Assembly (NCBI RefSeq): GCF_028769735.1
Contig: NC_088171.1
Coordinates: 130,403,533-130,467,532 of the forward strand
Reading direction: 5' to 3'
DNA from: Zonotrichia leucophrys gambelii
Taxonomy: Eukaryota; Chordata; Aves; Passeriformes; Passerellidae
DNA: 64,000 nucleotides
The notes beneath the pieces were generated by a model. That model saw nothing but the letters and a program-made list of their open reading frames with translations, had not been told where the DNA came from and did no database searches. Shown piece after piece: positions 32,300 through 42,545 of this stretch (positions are counted from its first letter, which is position 1; every line of letters starts with the position of its first letter). The position numbers and the translations under genes are program-made.

Positions 32300-35200
32300 A
32301 GTGGGCAGAAGAAGTTTTGGCCGTGTCCCCTCACAGGGCAGCGCAGCCGAGGATGGCGCACGTTGCAGCTCGCGGCTGCCGACGGCCGCCGGGGCTATTT
32401 TTCGTTTCTTTTCAGAAATCCGTGTTTCGAAAATGCTATGTTTTAAATCCAGACAGCCTAAATAAATAGTATTTCTTCTCCCGGCCAGTGAGAATACGGA
32501 CGTTCACAATTCGCGGAGAAGGACTGATTTCCTCGGTCCGGGTATGAGGCGGGTACGGGCCGCCTCGGGGAGCCCGCACAGGGCAAGGGCTCGTCGGCTG
32601 CGGCTGGGCTGGGGAAATCCGGCAGGACGCGGGGGCAGGACCCGCATCCCCTCGTTTTGCTTTCTCGAAAGAGGCCGGCTGCTTCAAGAACGAAGTTAAA
32701 AGGGGTCTTTAGAGTCGCAATTTCTTCCCCGCACTGCTGGCTTCTGGATACCAAGAGCAACAGCCCCGGACTCAAGGATCAAAGGGAAATTGTTTCAGGA
32801 GAACCATAATTTCTTGCGCTTTACAGCAAGTAGAAATAAGACGCACTTGTGGACAAAAAAAATATATTTAACAACCAACTCAAAATCAAAACCAGAATCT
32901 AAAAAAATCCCCAAACAACAACGACCTCCTGAAATCACAAGCCGACCAGGCAACGAAAATTCCCCAAAGCGGAGGGGACACGGGAGGCAGACGGTGCGGT
33001 GAGACATCACTGCCCGGGCTGTTCGCTCCCCGGCCGCTCGTGGTACCTTTTTGGCTACGCCGCGCTCTCCGACCACCGCGCACGTCTGCGCTGGCCGGGA
33101 ACACCCTGTGACCCCGGCGCGACTCCGCCCGGCCCGGCCGGCAGGTGCGCGGCAAGATCCGCCCGCGAGGCCCACCGCTAATGCCGCGTCAGCTCCGCAC
33201 CAGGCGGAGCCCGGGGTCCCTCGGACGCCGGGGGGCTTCACGGCAACGGCACCCGTCGAGCGGCGGTGGCACTAGCCGGGGCACGGGCCGCCGGGTTCCG
33301 CAGGAGCCCAGCACTCCCCTGTCACCTTTCCGCATCCACCTGGGGCGAGCGCCTCCCGTACCCAAGGCACTTTCCCCGTGTTGCGCGGGCGCGGGCACGG
33401 CCGGGCGGTGCGGGGGCGCGCCCGGGGACGCTCCGTGCCCGGCGGCGGCGGCGGCCCGCGGTGCTGCAGCGCCGCCTGGAGGTCAGCTCGGCGCCCTGCG
33501 CTCCGCCCGGCCCGGCCCGGCCCCGGCCCCGCCGTGGGTGTCCCGGCGGCCGCAGCACATTGGGACGGGGTCCCGGCGGACCCAGAGCGGGGCTCTCCCC
33601 GCACCGCCCGAGAGACGGTGGCCGCGGGGCCCCGAGGAGCGCGGAGGCCGCACCGCTATCCGAGGGGACCCGAGCGCTCACCTCGCACCTCCCTTTCCCA
33701 TCTGCGCTTCCCGCCGGTGCAGACGTCGCCGCGGTTATCTCAGCCTCCACCCGCTCTCTCTTCCCACACCATCCCCCCCCTCCCCCCCAAAAAAAATTGA
33801 TCCGGAGCGCTGGATTCCGTCCAGGGGAGCAGGGTGATAGGCAGTGTTTGTTCTTGCTGCGAGGAAGAGATTAAAGCAGTTCCTCCGCGGCCGTGAAGCT
33901 TGGGGAAACCTTGACCATTCGCCCCTTTCTGAGCACAGAAATGCGTCCGGGAGACGGTAGCGAGGCCCCGCAGCGGCGCTTGTCGGGCCCTCCCGCGGGG
34001 CACCGCGCGCGGCCGCGGTGCGGGATGCGCGCACGGAGCGCTATCGGCAGTGGCGGCCGCGGTCGCTGGGAACTCATCCCCGCGGAAATGAATGGGGCAG
34101 AGTCTTCAGAGGGGGTCAGGGGTGCGCCCGCAGCCGGCGCGGGAGGGAGAGGGGTCAGCGGGTACTCGGGACGGCTCCGGCTCATGACAAGCGGCTATGC
34201 CAAGGGAAGGGGTCGAAAGCACAGCCCTCAGTGCAGGGAGCCGCCGCATCCTGCTTTGGAAGAGACCCGAGGGCCCCCGACGGCCTCTGGCTCAGGGAGC
34301 GCTGCCGGAGCGCGCAGGGCAGAGCTGTCGCTGGGCAGCGAGGGCGGCCGCGGACCGAGCCTAGCCATGGGCTACCGCCGGCCTACAGACAGGCAGATGC
34401 GGCGAACCACTCGGCTACACACCGAGGACTTAATTATTTTTTTTAAGGAAAACAGTGACCGCCCGTCTATCTGTCATCGGATTCCGCTGGTGTTTCTTGG
34501 TGACTAAATCATCACCGGCTTCGCTCCGATTTATTGGGTGGGATATTCTGTTTTGTTTTTAATGAACTAGTCAGGAAATGCCAAGATTTGACAAACAGGC
34601 GTAGGCGGCCGGGGACGCGGCGCTTGGCAGGCTTCGGGGGACACCGCCGCTGCAACTCCCGCTCGGCGTCCCCTTTTTCCTTCTCGGACTCAGATTCCCG
34701 TAGAATACCGCCGCGATTAATTTCCATGGAAGAGAAAGTAATTAAGCACGCAACGACCTCAGCGGGCTGGATACCGCCCGCGTCTTCCCCGGCCGCCCCA
34801 GCCCGGCCGCCCGCTCGCCCTCGGCGCCTGCCCGCGGTCCCGGCCGCAGGGCTGCCCCTGGGGGCAGAGGGCCCAGCCGCCTCCCCGCGGCACCGCGGCT
34901 CTCCACCCCGACGTGCATCACCACCGCGGCCAGCCCGACGGGCGCCTCCTCCCCGTCTTCCCCTCTCTGGGGAGCACAGAGTCCCGGGGGGCTTTTGTTC
35001 TCCGGCCACTGCCGAGCCCCGGCCCCCCGCTCCCGAATCTCCTGGCTTCACGTCGGACACCGCGGGGCTCACGGTGTCAGGCACCGGAGAAGCGTCAAAC
35101 CGCCTTTGGCCCAGTCCGCCCTTGCCGTGTGCCCGCCGTGACGGCCGCTCATCCCGCGGAACTTGCGCGCTGTGCCGCAGCCACTGGCGCGGTGCAATAG

Positions 35201-35310
35201 CGCGGTGCGGACGGCGCGGAGGCCGACGGCGCCGCGGGGACCGAGGGGACGCCGCCAGCTGCGGTGCTGCAGCCTTGCCCCGACGGCGGGCCCCGAGCCC
35301 TCGATAAAAG
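32300..35310. promoter_or_regulatory. Extended CpG-rich domain upstream of OSR2
   Basis: Three kilobases of GC-rich, CpG-dense sequence continue beyond the likely OSR2 promoter, with a break of lower GC around 31,600-32,300. Long open frames occur on both strands here, an effect of GC content. Broad unmethylated domains of this sort are typical around Polycomb-regulated developmental genes. The interval could also hold a divergent noncoding transcript. Confidence 0.5.
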
Positions 35311-38198
35311 GACTTTTCTAACCTAAAATGTTCCTTCCCCCGCCATCAGCAATGAGAGGTTTTTGTGCTGTCTGAAGTGAGTAGATGTCAAGACAGAAAG
35401 AAATACAACATGCCGTACCTTGCTATGGTTTGGTTTAAGCAACCTTTGGCTAAAGTCTTTCCTGCCGTCAGCACAGAAACACTGAGCAGGGCCGCGCTGC
35501 GGAGGCACAGACACCCATCGCACACGAGGGTGTGCTCCGTACCTCGCCCCACAGCCGAGCTTCGGGACTGCAGAGGGTCCCCAGGCTGACAGGCTCTGCT
35601 TACTCTCTGGTGGTGGCATTTTACCTCTCTTGGCAGACGTGTCAAAGGACACCTGCAGGTGAAGGTCGGCAGGGCTTCAGGGCTGCCTGCCGGCTGCACG
35701 GCCATGGGTTTGTAGACTACACTGCTGAGTTAAAGGGGGGGTTCAGGCTCCCATGAAGTTCTGCAGCTGCCTCAGGCCGAAAGGATCATGAAGTTTGCAA
35801 TCTCTGAGCCAACTTCTAGGGGGGAAATCTAAAAGAATTATTGTATAAAAGCCATAAATTGGTTTAAGAAATGCAGTTGTACATTTGGTCGCATGCCTCG
35901 TAACTTACCTAGGACATGAAAACTCCAAGGCAGCAGAGAACAGACCCATACATCTTCTCCTGTGGCATACATTAAGTAACTCCATTTCCTTTTAAGAACT
36001 TGCAATATCCCAGTGAATAACTTGGTTTCACAAATAAAATTAATATTATAGGGTGTAAGTCAACAAACAATAGAAAAGCTCAGAGAGTTTTTTCCAGTTG
36101 TAAACATGCAGAATCCATCTGGTCATTAGATACATCTGTGGGTTAAACACTGATTTGTTTATGCAAGCCTGATGCTCATGATACTCTTAAACTGGGACTA
36201 TTCTGTCGAATGCATGTATACTATAATCCTCTTTTACCTACCCTCCACATGCGGGTTTCCTGTTTTCAGCATGCATTCTCAATGTGTATACTGTGGTGAA
36301 GGATATGTTATAAACCAGGATACTACAGAGCATTTCAGATATTTTCAGAGCATTACAAGCATGGTGCAAGCATATGCAAATCATCACTTACAGATGTGCA
36401 CAACGTCTGTAGTAATCTCCGTGTTTTTCCAGTTTTTGTGGCATCTAACTCAAAGAAAAGGAAAATAATGCATATTACAAAAAAACTAACAGTTATTCCC
36501 AGGTAGATTCACTTCTACAATGTCCAGACAAACCTTACTAATGAAACCCTGAAGTTCATAATAAAATCAGGGGGTTTGAATGTTAAGTTATTGATAATTG
36601 CTGAAATACAAGGAAATCGAGGGAAAGCTTACCACGGTAAGGTATTAGAAAGCACTTAAAGACACTGCCAAGGCTGAACATAACTCTGCATCTCTACTCA
36701 GTATGATCCAAAAAGTATTTAAGTACATGCTTAAGATCATTGCTATCTAGGGCAGTATCTAAACAGGTGCTTCAATGTCTTTATATGCTGGTCATCTGCT
36801 GGATGTGTGGTTTTCTGCTTGTTTTAAATATTTCCCTAATCAGGGATATTATTTTCAGACTGCCTCATAAAATAAACAAATGAACAAAAGTTTATAAAAA
36901 AACCCAAGAGCAGTTACTGTTCTAGGCAAGAATTTTCATCATGCCTGCTTTCACGTCCTTTTCCATGAGTTAAGTTGTTGGCACTGATATCTGTATGACT
37001 ACCTTGTTTTTGCCTTAAGTGCTGGTGTTCTCAGCTTCTGCTGCCACCTCACAGCACCACTGTGTGCATCATCCTGTTGGGTGAAAGGACAGTGGCACCA
37101 ACACAGAGCCTGTGGAGGCAATGCTGATTGATACACTGTAGAGATTTTGCAGTGGAGAGGAGTTGCACTGCATTTAGCTTATGGCATGGGAAAAAGTCCT
37201 TTTTCTCCATGAACTCTCCATAGCCACTGTGGGGAAAACTCAGGGCAAGATCACTCTGGAGTACAGTCAAAGAAACAGCTGGGAAAAAGAACAGATCAGT
37301 TCAAGAATAGAACTGAAATAGGCACGGGCCAGTCAGAAGACTTTCTGGTAAAGAACACCCTTCTACCTCATTTTCCTTCCCTTCCTGTCAAGCTGAGCCG
37401 GTGTCAGTGGATTTCCACCTTCTCTGCTCATGGACTTTTGTTTTCTGTTCCCATGATGGTCCCTGGCCAGAGGACTGGCATTTTGCTTGCTCCCCTTGGT
37501 TCCCTTTCACAGACCCCACAGGAGCATTTGAGGGACTTGGATGGAATGGTGAAGGGTAGGATAAAGCTTGCAAATGGCCTTTTTCCCTGTTTAGTCTAGA
37601 GTAGATGGCATGGTCTGTCCCATAAACAGTATCAATAACTATTGCAGGATTTATGTTTGCATTAACTTTCATTTATTTAGCTTGCTCACCCATGCTAGGC
37701 TGGTGAAAAATTATTAGTTGTTTTACTATTCTTTCAAATTCCCCCTTGAGAATTGTCTCCAAGAAAAACATAAATCCCATTCATTTCAGCACCAGAACTC
37801 ATTTTAGCACCAGAGGAGTGCTGACAGCCAAGGACATGACATTGAAGTAGAAACAGAACTGACTCAAGGCCTCTTATTTTCAGCTCCAGAGAAGAGGAAA
37901 AGGAGATACTGTCAGCCACACTGCAACCAGGAGCTTCTGAATGTCACTGTTGCCGTGAGGCTGCGCGTTTGTGAACCTGCCTGTGAAGGTACAGCACCCA
38001 GGTCTTTGGGAGGCTGTGGCTGTGTGGAAGGGAGCAGAAGAGACCCTGGGCCAAGGAATGCTTTGGAATGACAGCCTTCCTGGCTGTGATGGCAGCAAGG
38101 ATCTATGGCATCTGCAAGACTAGGGGCTTTCAGAGAATGCCTATGGAGAAACGTGAGGAAATCTCCATCATTAGCAGAAATGCTCAGGACAGAGAAAT
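35311..38198. other. AT-rich intergenic DNA, no gene seen
   Basis: The GC drop at about 35,310 is abrupt. I see no coding region, RNA gene or repeat array before the proviral insertion. Confidence 0.6.
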
Positions 38199-38204
38199 GA
38201 AAGC
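38199..38204. repeat. Target-site duplication, left copy
   Basis: GAAAGC abuts the 3' LTR and matches 47442-47447. Six bases is the length made by alpha- and betaretroviral integrases. Confidence 0.9.
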
Positions 38205-38891
38205 TGCGCGAGGGCGTACGCGGCCCTAGATCCGGCTAGCTCGAGGGGTGAGAAGGCCAACGCCCCTGCGCATGGGAAGCCAGCCCCCTTCGGCGTCCTG
38301 GCCTCAGGCTGGGCTGGTGGAAGAGCTCGGAGTTGCGCACACGAGACGAATAAGGAGGTGACCACTTGCTGGGGGTGAACAGTCGGTTTATTGGGTGATC
38401 CGGAGGCACCAACAAGGAGGGGCACCAACCAGCAAAATGGCCCCGAACAGGGGGAGCGACAAGGTTTTATAGGGAAGGGGAGGAGAGAGGAGGGGAGCCC
38501 AGCTATCCAATGGGGAAACTCAAAGGGAGGTACTGAACGTAACTGACATACACTAGAAACCAATGAATACAAAGTAAAGGAGGGGCCCCGGGACCACAGC
38601 CAATCACAACCCCCAGAGAGGAGAAGGTTCTCGAAACCTGGGAGGAGTGGGGGATGATTGACTGTGCCCAGGGAGGAGAAAAACATCTACTTATAAGGTG
38701 GGATGAGGGAGGAGCGGTCATACAAACTGTAACATTAGCAACTAAAAATAGCACGGTAACTAGGCAACTTAACTGACAAGGAGGCAGTGGCGGGAAAAAC
38801 TGGGGAGAGAGGAACCATTTACAAAGAACAAAAGAGGGTACATTACATAAAATGGGGGAGTAAACTGAGAAACTTAAAACACACTACAACA
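38205..38891 (-). repeat. 3' LTR (687 bp)
   Basis: The sequence aligns end to end with 46755-47441 without gaps, with nine substitutions (six transitions). On the sense strand it starts TGTTGTAGTG and ends CGCGCA. A TATA box (38465-38471) and AATAAA (38387-38392) place R roughly between 38,440 and 38,370. Confidence 0.97.
38387..38392 (-). terminator. Proviral polyadenylation signal (3' LTR)
   Basis: AATAAA on the sense strand, about 75 bases after the TATA box, which gives a short R region. It is also present at 46937-46942 in the 5' LTR. Confidence 0.7.
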
Positions 38892-38905
38892 TCTCCCCGT
38901 TTCTT
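38892..38905 (-). other. Polypurine tract
   Basis: AAGAAACGGGGAGA lies directly before the 3' LTR on the sense strand and is the plus-strand DNA primer. A single C interrupts it. Confidence 0.8.
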
Positions 38906-38941
38906 AACAAATTAAATAAAGAAAACAGGAATGTCCGTAAC

Positions 38942-40393
38942 TCAAAAAGAAGGTGTCCGCGGCCGGTCCTGCCAATCTTCGCCTTCTTCGAGCTGGAGTT
39001 CGCCAGCCCACAGATGTTCTTGGGGCGGCTCGGTTGACCCCTCCTCGTCTGCAGCTCTTTCGGCCTCTGAGGAGAGGTCCTCCAGCTCGAAAGGTTCCTC
39101 TTGGGGAATTGTGGCATGATTGGCAGCCATAGTTGTGGCCCTGGCTATTAATTTTTGGACCAAACCGCGGATCAACATGAACAAAACTAAAAGTACAATC
39201 AAACTTAAAACAATCTTAGAAACTGATTCTAAAACTGAACTGGCCCACCCGCTGAGGCCCCAACCCTTGAAGATGTCCCCCAGCCAGTCTGATGTTTCCT
39301 GCTTGACCTGATGGACGAGGTCTTGTAGTCTTTTTATTGAGTGCCTGGCGTCCTCGGCTCTGGAGGACAGGTTCATGCAGCAGAGGCCCTCAAACTCTTC
39401 ACAGTGATGGTGATGAAGCAGCAATAGAAAATCTATTGCTGCCCTGTTCTGGAGTGTCGCCTGCCTTGTTATTTCCTCGTCTGTAAGGAGGTCGTATAGC
39501 GCGGCTGAAGTAAGATTGGCTTGTTTAGCCACCCAACACTCTAGGCGGCCCAATTCACCTAGAGATTTGGCTACCGATACCCAGGGCAACAAGATGGTAA
39601 AGGCAACTGACTTTGAATGTGACCAATGAGTAATTTCATCATCACAGTCCTCAGTGAGATCTTTGAGATCTCTTTTGGATCTAGCCAATTCGGATGTGAT
39701 GTTGGTCTTTTTCCAATTGATAATTTGGGTGACGTTGGGGGTAAACAGCGTCAGCCGACCAAAGGTGCACGGCCCTCCGACTAGACCAGAGGGGATGCCT
39801 GCCCACGCTCGGTCGCCACAAATCAAAAACACCCCTCTTGGAAGGGCATAAGGGGTCCGCTTGGTGGTGGTAGGGCCGACGATCTTCAAAACGGCCCGAC
39901 ACCACCGGTCTGCTTGATATTCTTTCTTTGCTTGCAGGACCACCTCAGTGCCCTTCTCGATGGGGGTAAGTGTATAATCAAACTGAAAACAAATAGTAGA
40001 ATTGGCAGAACCGAGTAGATGTAATTCTGTGGGCTCGGAGGGCGCAGGATCCAGCCTCGCCACTCCGTCTCTCCAGGCATTACTGGGTTCAAAACCAGGT
40101 AGGAAAGTAAGGCTCCGGGCCAAAATAGGGGAAAAGGCAGACTGAAAGGCAGGGGGGAACTCTCCTGGAGAGAAAGGGATCCCCACAAGGCAGGACGACA
40201 TCGGGTCCTCTGCAGCGCCGGTGTCCAGGCAGATGCTGTCCTGTCCTAGCGATTGAGCCAAGGCACGCCAGACGTTAACTTTTGGCTGGGGAATGACCCA
40301 CGGCTCCGTAGGTGGCAGAAGGAGTCCGCAGGTCGTCAGCATCAGCAACATCAGACAAGGGTTGGGATCTAGCGTTGTCAAAGCGGGGGCCAT
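38942..40393 (-). CDS. env: Envelope glycoprotein, intact frame
   Basis: Env is the surface glycoprotein precursor of the provirus. The frame is 483 codons without a break: hydrophobic signal region at about 11-27, a short surface subunit, and a furin-type site RSKR (238-241). The transmembrane subunit follows, with a probable internal fusion peptide (about 262-280) between C250 and C286 and LQNRAAIDFLLL (314-325) in the conserved core. CX6CC is C331 to C338-C339, the membrane anchor is at about 393-408, and there is an acidic tail of about 70 residues. N-glycosylation motifs are at N131, N220, N231, N293 and N341. The layout matches alpharetroviral transmembrane subunits, while the surface part (about 240 residues) is shorter than usual. 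It ends 36 bases before the polypurine tract. Expression and function are unknown. Confidence 0.92.
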   Translation of the reverse strand: MAPALTTLDPNPCLMLLMLTTCGLLLPPTEPWVIPQPKVNVWRALAQSLGQDSICLDTGAAEDPMSSCLVGIPFSPGEFPPAFQSAFSPILARSLTFLPGFEPSNAWRDGVARLDPAPSEPTELHLLGSANSTICFQFDYTLTPIEKGTEVVLQAKKEYQADRWCRAVLKIVGPTTTKRTPYALPRGVFLICGDRAWAGIPSGLVGGPCTFGRLTLFTPNVTQIINWKKTNITSELARSKRDLKDLTEDCDDEITHWSHSKSVAFTILLPWVSVAKSLGELGRLECWVAKQANLTSAALYDLLTDEEITRQATLQNRAAIDFLLLLHHHHCEEFEGLCCMNLSSRAEDARHSIKRLQDLVHQVKQETSDWLGDIFKGWGLSGWASSVLESVSKIVLSLIVLLVLFMLIRGLVQKLIARATTMAANHATIPQEEPFELEDLSSEAERAADEEGSTEPPQEHLWAGELQLEEGEDWQDRPRTPSF

Positions 40394-40424
40394 TCAGGGA
40401 GATGTAACTGAAATGAAAAGAGAG
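40394..40424 (-). other. Candidate env splice acceptor
   Basis: Sense CTCTCTTTTCATTTCAG is a strong pyrimidine tract and AG, with the exon starting at 40407, 14 bases before the env ATG. With the leader donor at 46515 this would make the subgenomic env mRNA. Confidence 0.6.
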
Positions 40425-40475
40425 CGGTAAAAGTATATGGAAATCACAGAAATGGTTCCTCTCCAAACAACCAAT

Positions 40476-42545
40476 TTAAATAAAACATGCGAGGGGTAAC
40501 GGTTGGAGCTGGGGGGGAATAGGAGGAAAGGTGGTACAAGAGGTCAAGGGGTGGAGGAGAAGCTGGAGGGGAGGGTTCTTCAAAAACAGGGGAAGCTCAG
40601 GAGAATAGGAAGACGGTTGGTGGTGTTGCTTCCTTCGCCGACGCCAACACGCTTGCCGGACCTGCGGTACTGCCTCTGTCTTGGTCCTCTGCTTCGGGAC
40701 GAAGGGCCTGACCCACTTAGATGGGACCCACTTGGGGCCTGAGGGAGTGGACACGCAAGCGTATCCCCTCCCCCAAGTCACCAAGTCAAAGGGGCCCTCC
40801 GTCCGCCAGGTCTCCGGATCCTTTACAAGAACCGGCGGCCTGGCTTTGGGCTGCAGCTGCTGGTGACTGCCGAAATGCCGGACCACTGGAGGATTTTGGC
40901 TGTCAAAAGAGCAATTCAGAAAATTGAGGGTGTAAAGAGCTCTTGACAGCCGGACGTGGGGGGTCTCCACCTTCATTGCCGGTTGTTGTCGGGACAGGAT
41001 CTTTTTGAGGCTCTGGTGGGCCCTTTCCACCATGGCTTGGCCTGTCGGGGAATAGGGGATGCCGGTTTTATGAACTATTCCCCATTGTTGCAGGAAGCTC
41101 CGCAGTTCCTTGGAAGTGTACGCAGGGCCGTTGTCTGTTTTTAGGACCCTAGGGATGCTCAAGACAGCGAATGCTTGAAGCAGATGCTTCTGAACATCCG
41201 CTGCTTTTTCACCTGTGTGGGCAGAAGCGTAGATAGCTCCGGAGAAGGTATCGACTGAGACATGGACGCAACACAATCGACCGAAAGATGGGATGTGTGT
41301 TACGTCCATCTGCCACACCTCACAGCTTGCCAGCCCTCGGGGGTTAACCCCCGAGGCCACGGTAGGCATTTGGTCATGCTGGCATTGAGGACATGTGGCC
41401 ACAATCGCCTTGGCCTGCTCCTGCGTCAGATTGAATTGACGAACCAGGCCAGGCGCATTTTGATGGAACAGTTGGTGGCTGATCTTAGCCTGGCCGAACA
41501 CGTCTGGGAGAGGGGCCTGCGAAACAGCAGCCGCGGCCAAAGAATCGGCACGACGGTTGCCTTCCGCAATGAACCCCGGCAGGTCTGTGTGTGATCTCAC
41601 ATGCATGACATAAAATGGATGCTCGCGGTGGGAGACCAACTCGACGAGCCTGTTCAACAATTCAAATAATCTTTTGTTCGTGACCTCTTGAAGAACTGCT
41701 GACTCAGCTCGGGACACTACACCTGCAACATACGCAGAATCTGTGACCAAATTGAAAGGTCCAGGGAATCTCTGGAATGCCCTGACGACTGCGTCCAACT
41801 CAGCAATCTGTGGAGAGCCCTCCACAACAGCAACATCGGTCTCCCACTGCTGAGTTTGAGGATTCTTCCAAGTCATCACTGACTTGTGGGATGCTCCAGA
41901 CGCGTCCGTAAAAACTGTCAAAGCATCCAGCGGCTCCCTGCTCTGAACCTTCTTTAGTGATAATTTGAACTCCGAATTAAATAATTTGTGGGCCGGCCGA
42001 TCTACTGCGATGCGCCCAGTGTAGCTGTCAAGTGCAAACTGAAGATATTCATTGGTTTGCAGCAGTTCTTCAAAGGTCTTTAATTTTAATTGGCCCGATT
42101 CCAATTCAATTGGAATATGGATGCATGAGAAATCACACCCTGCAAGCTCCCTGATCCTCGATCTTGCCTTGAGGATCAGTTCGGCTACCAACTCCTGTGG
42201 CCGTGTCATTCTTTTGGACCGATGGTGGCTCAGGAAGACCCACTCTATGATTAAGAGCTTCTCTCCTGAGCCTTGGTCCTTCTGACTGTCGTCCCATTGA
42301 TGGATGATGCCATGAAGGTGTGGCAATTTTCCCAGTACTATAAATTTGAATGGCAGGCCCGGATGGTAACGATGGGCCTGCCTGGTCGAAATAGCTTTTT
42401 GTACCCTCTCCAAGGCCACCTCCGCCTCTGGGGTGAGAGCCCTAGGGAACTGAGCCCCTCTCCCCCTTTCAACAAATTGAAAAGGGGGGCTAGGTCTTCG
42501 GTTGAAATGCCTAGCCAGGGTCTCACCCAATTCAAAGACCCACAC
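40476..42545 (-). CDS. pol: Pol C-terminal part: RNase H and integrase
   Basis: This is the continuation of pol after the frame break. The frame has 689 codons, but the first 25 or so are out of register. RNase H carries the acidic set D214, E249, D269, D334. Integrase carries an HHCC zinc-binding set (H357, H361, C385, C388) and a DD-35-E core (D414, D471, E507) with TDNGPAYTS and [11 protein letters not shown]-terminal DNA-binding region ends with [10 protein letters not shown], then a Pro/Leu-rich tail. All catalytic residues are present. The product is not expected as a Gag-Pro-Pol fusion unless the upstream break is an assembly error. The frame offset equals a net loss of one base. Confidence 0.9.
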   Translation of the reverse strand: MWVFELGETLARHFNRRPSPPFQFVERGRGAQFPRALTPEAEVALERVQKAISTRQAHRYHPGLPFKFIVLGKLPHLHGIIHQWDDSQKDQGSGEKLLIIEWVFLSHHRSKRMTRPQELVAELILKARSRIRELAGCDFSCIHIPIELESGQLKLKTFEELLQTNEYLQFALDSYTGRIAVDRPAHKLFNSEFKLSLKKVQSREPLDALTVFTDASGASHKSVMTWKNPQTQQWETDVAVVEGSPQIAELDAVVRAFQRFPGPFNLVTDSAYVAGVVSRAESAVLQEVTNKRLFELLNRLVELVSHREHPFYVMHVRSHTDLPGFIAEGNRRADSLAAAAVSQAPLPDVFGQAKISHQLFHQNAPGLVRQFNLTQEQAKAIVATCPQCQHDQMPTVASGVNPRGLASCEVWQMDVTHIPSFGRLCCVHVSVDTFSGAIYASAHTGEKAADVQKHLLQAFAVLSIPRVLKTDNGPAYTSKELRSFLQQWGIVHKTGIPYSPTGQAMVERAHQSLKKILSRQQPAMKVETPHVRLSRALYTLNFLNCSFDSQNPPVVRHFGSHQQLQPKARPPVLVKDPETWRTEGPFDLVTWGRGYACVSTPSGPKWVPSKWVRPFVPKQRTKTEAVPQVRQACWRRRRKQHHQPSSYSPELPLFLKNPPLQLLLHPLTSCTTFPPIPPQLQPLPLACFI

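Noticed and set aside
38627..38641. tRNA B-box-like sequence in the LTR (GGTTCTCGAAACC)
   Set aside because: No A box at the right distance, no cloverleaf, and it is part of a short palindrome in U3.
38171..38754. Minus-strand frames in the 3' LTR (171 and 83 codons), repeated in the 5' LTR
   Set aside because: They lie within LTR control sequence, appear in both copies for that reason, and have no domain or start context. They are not genes.
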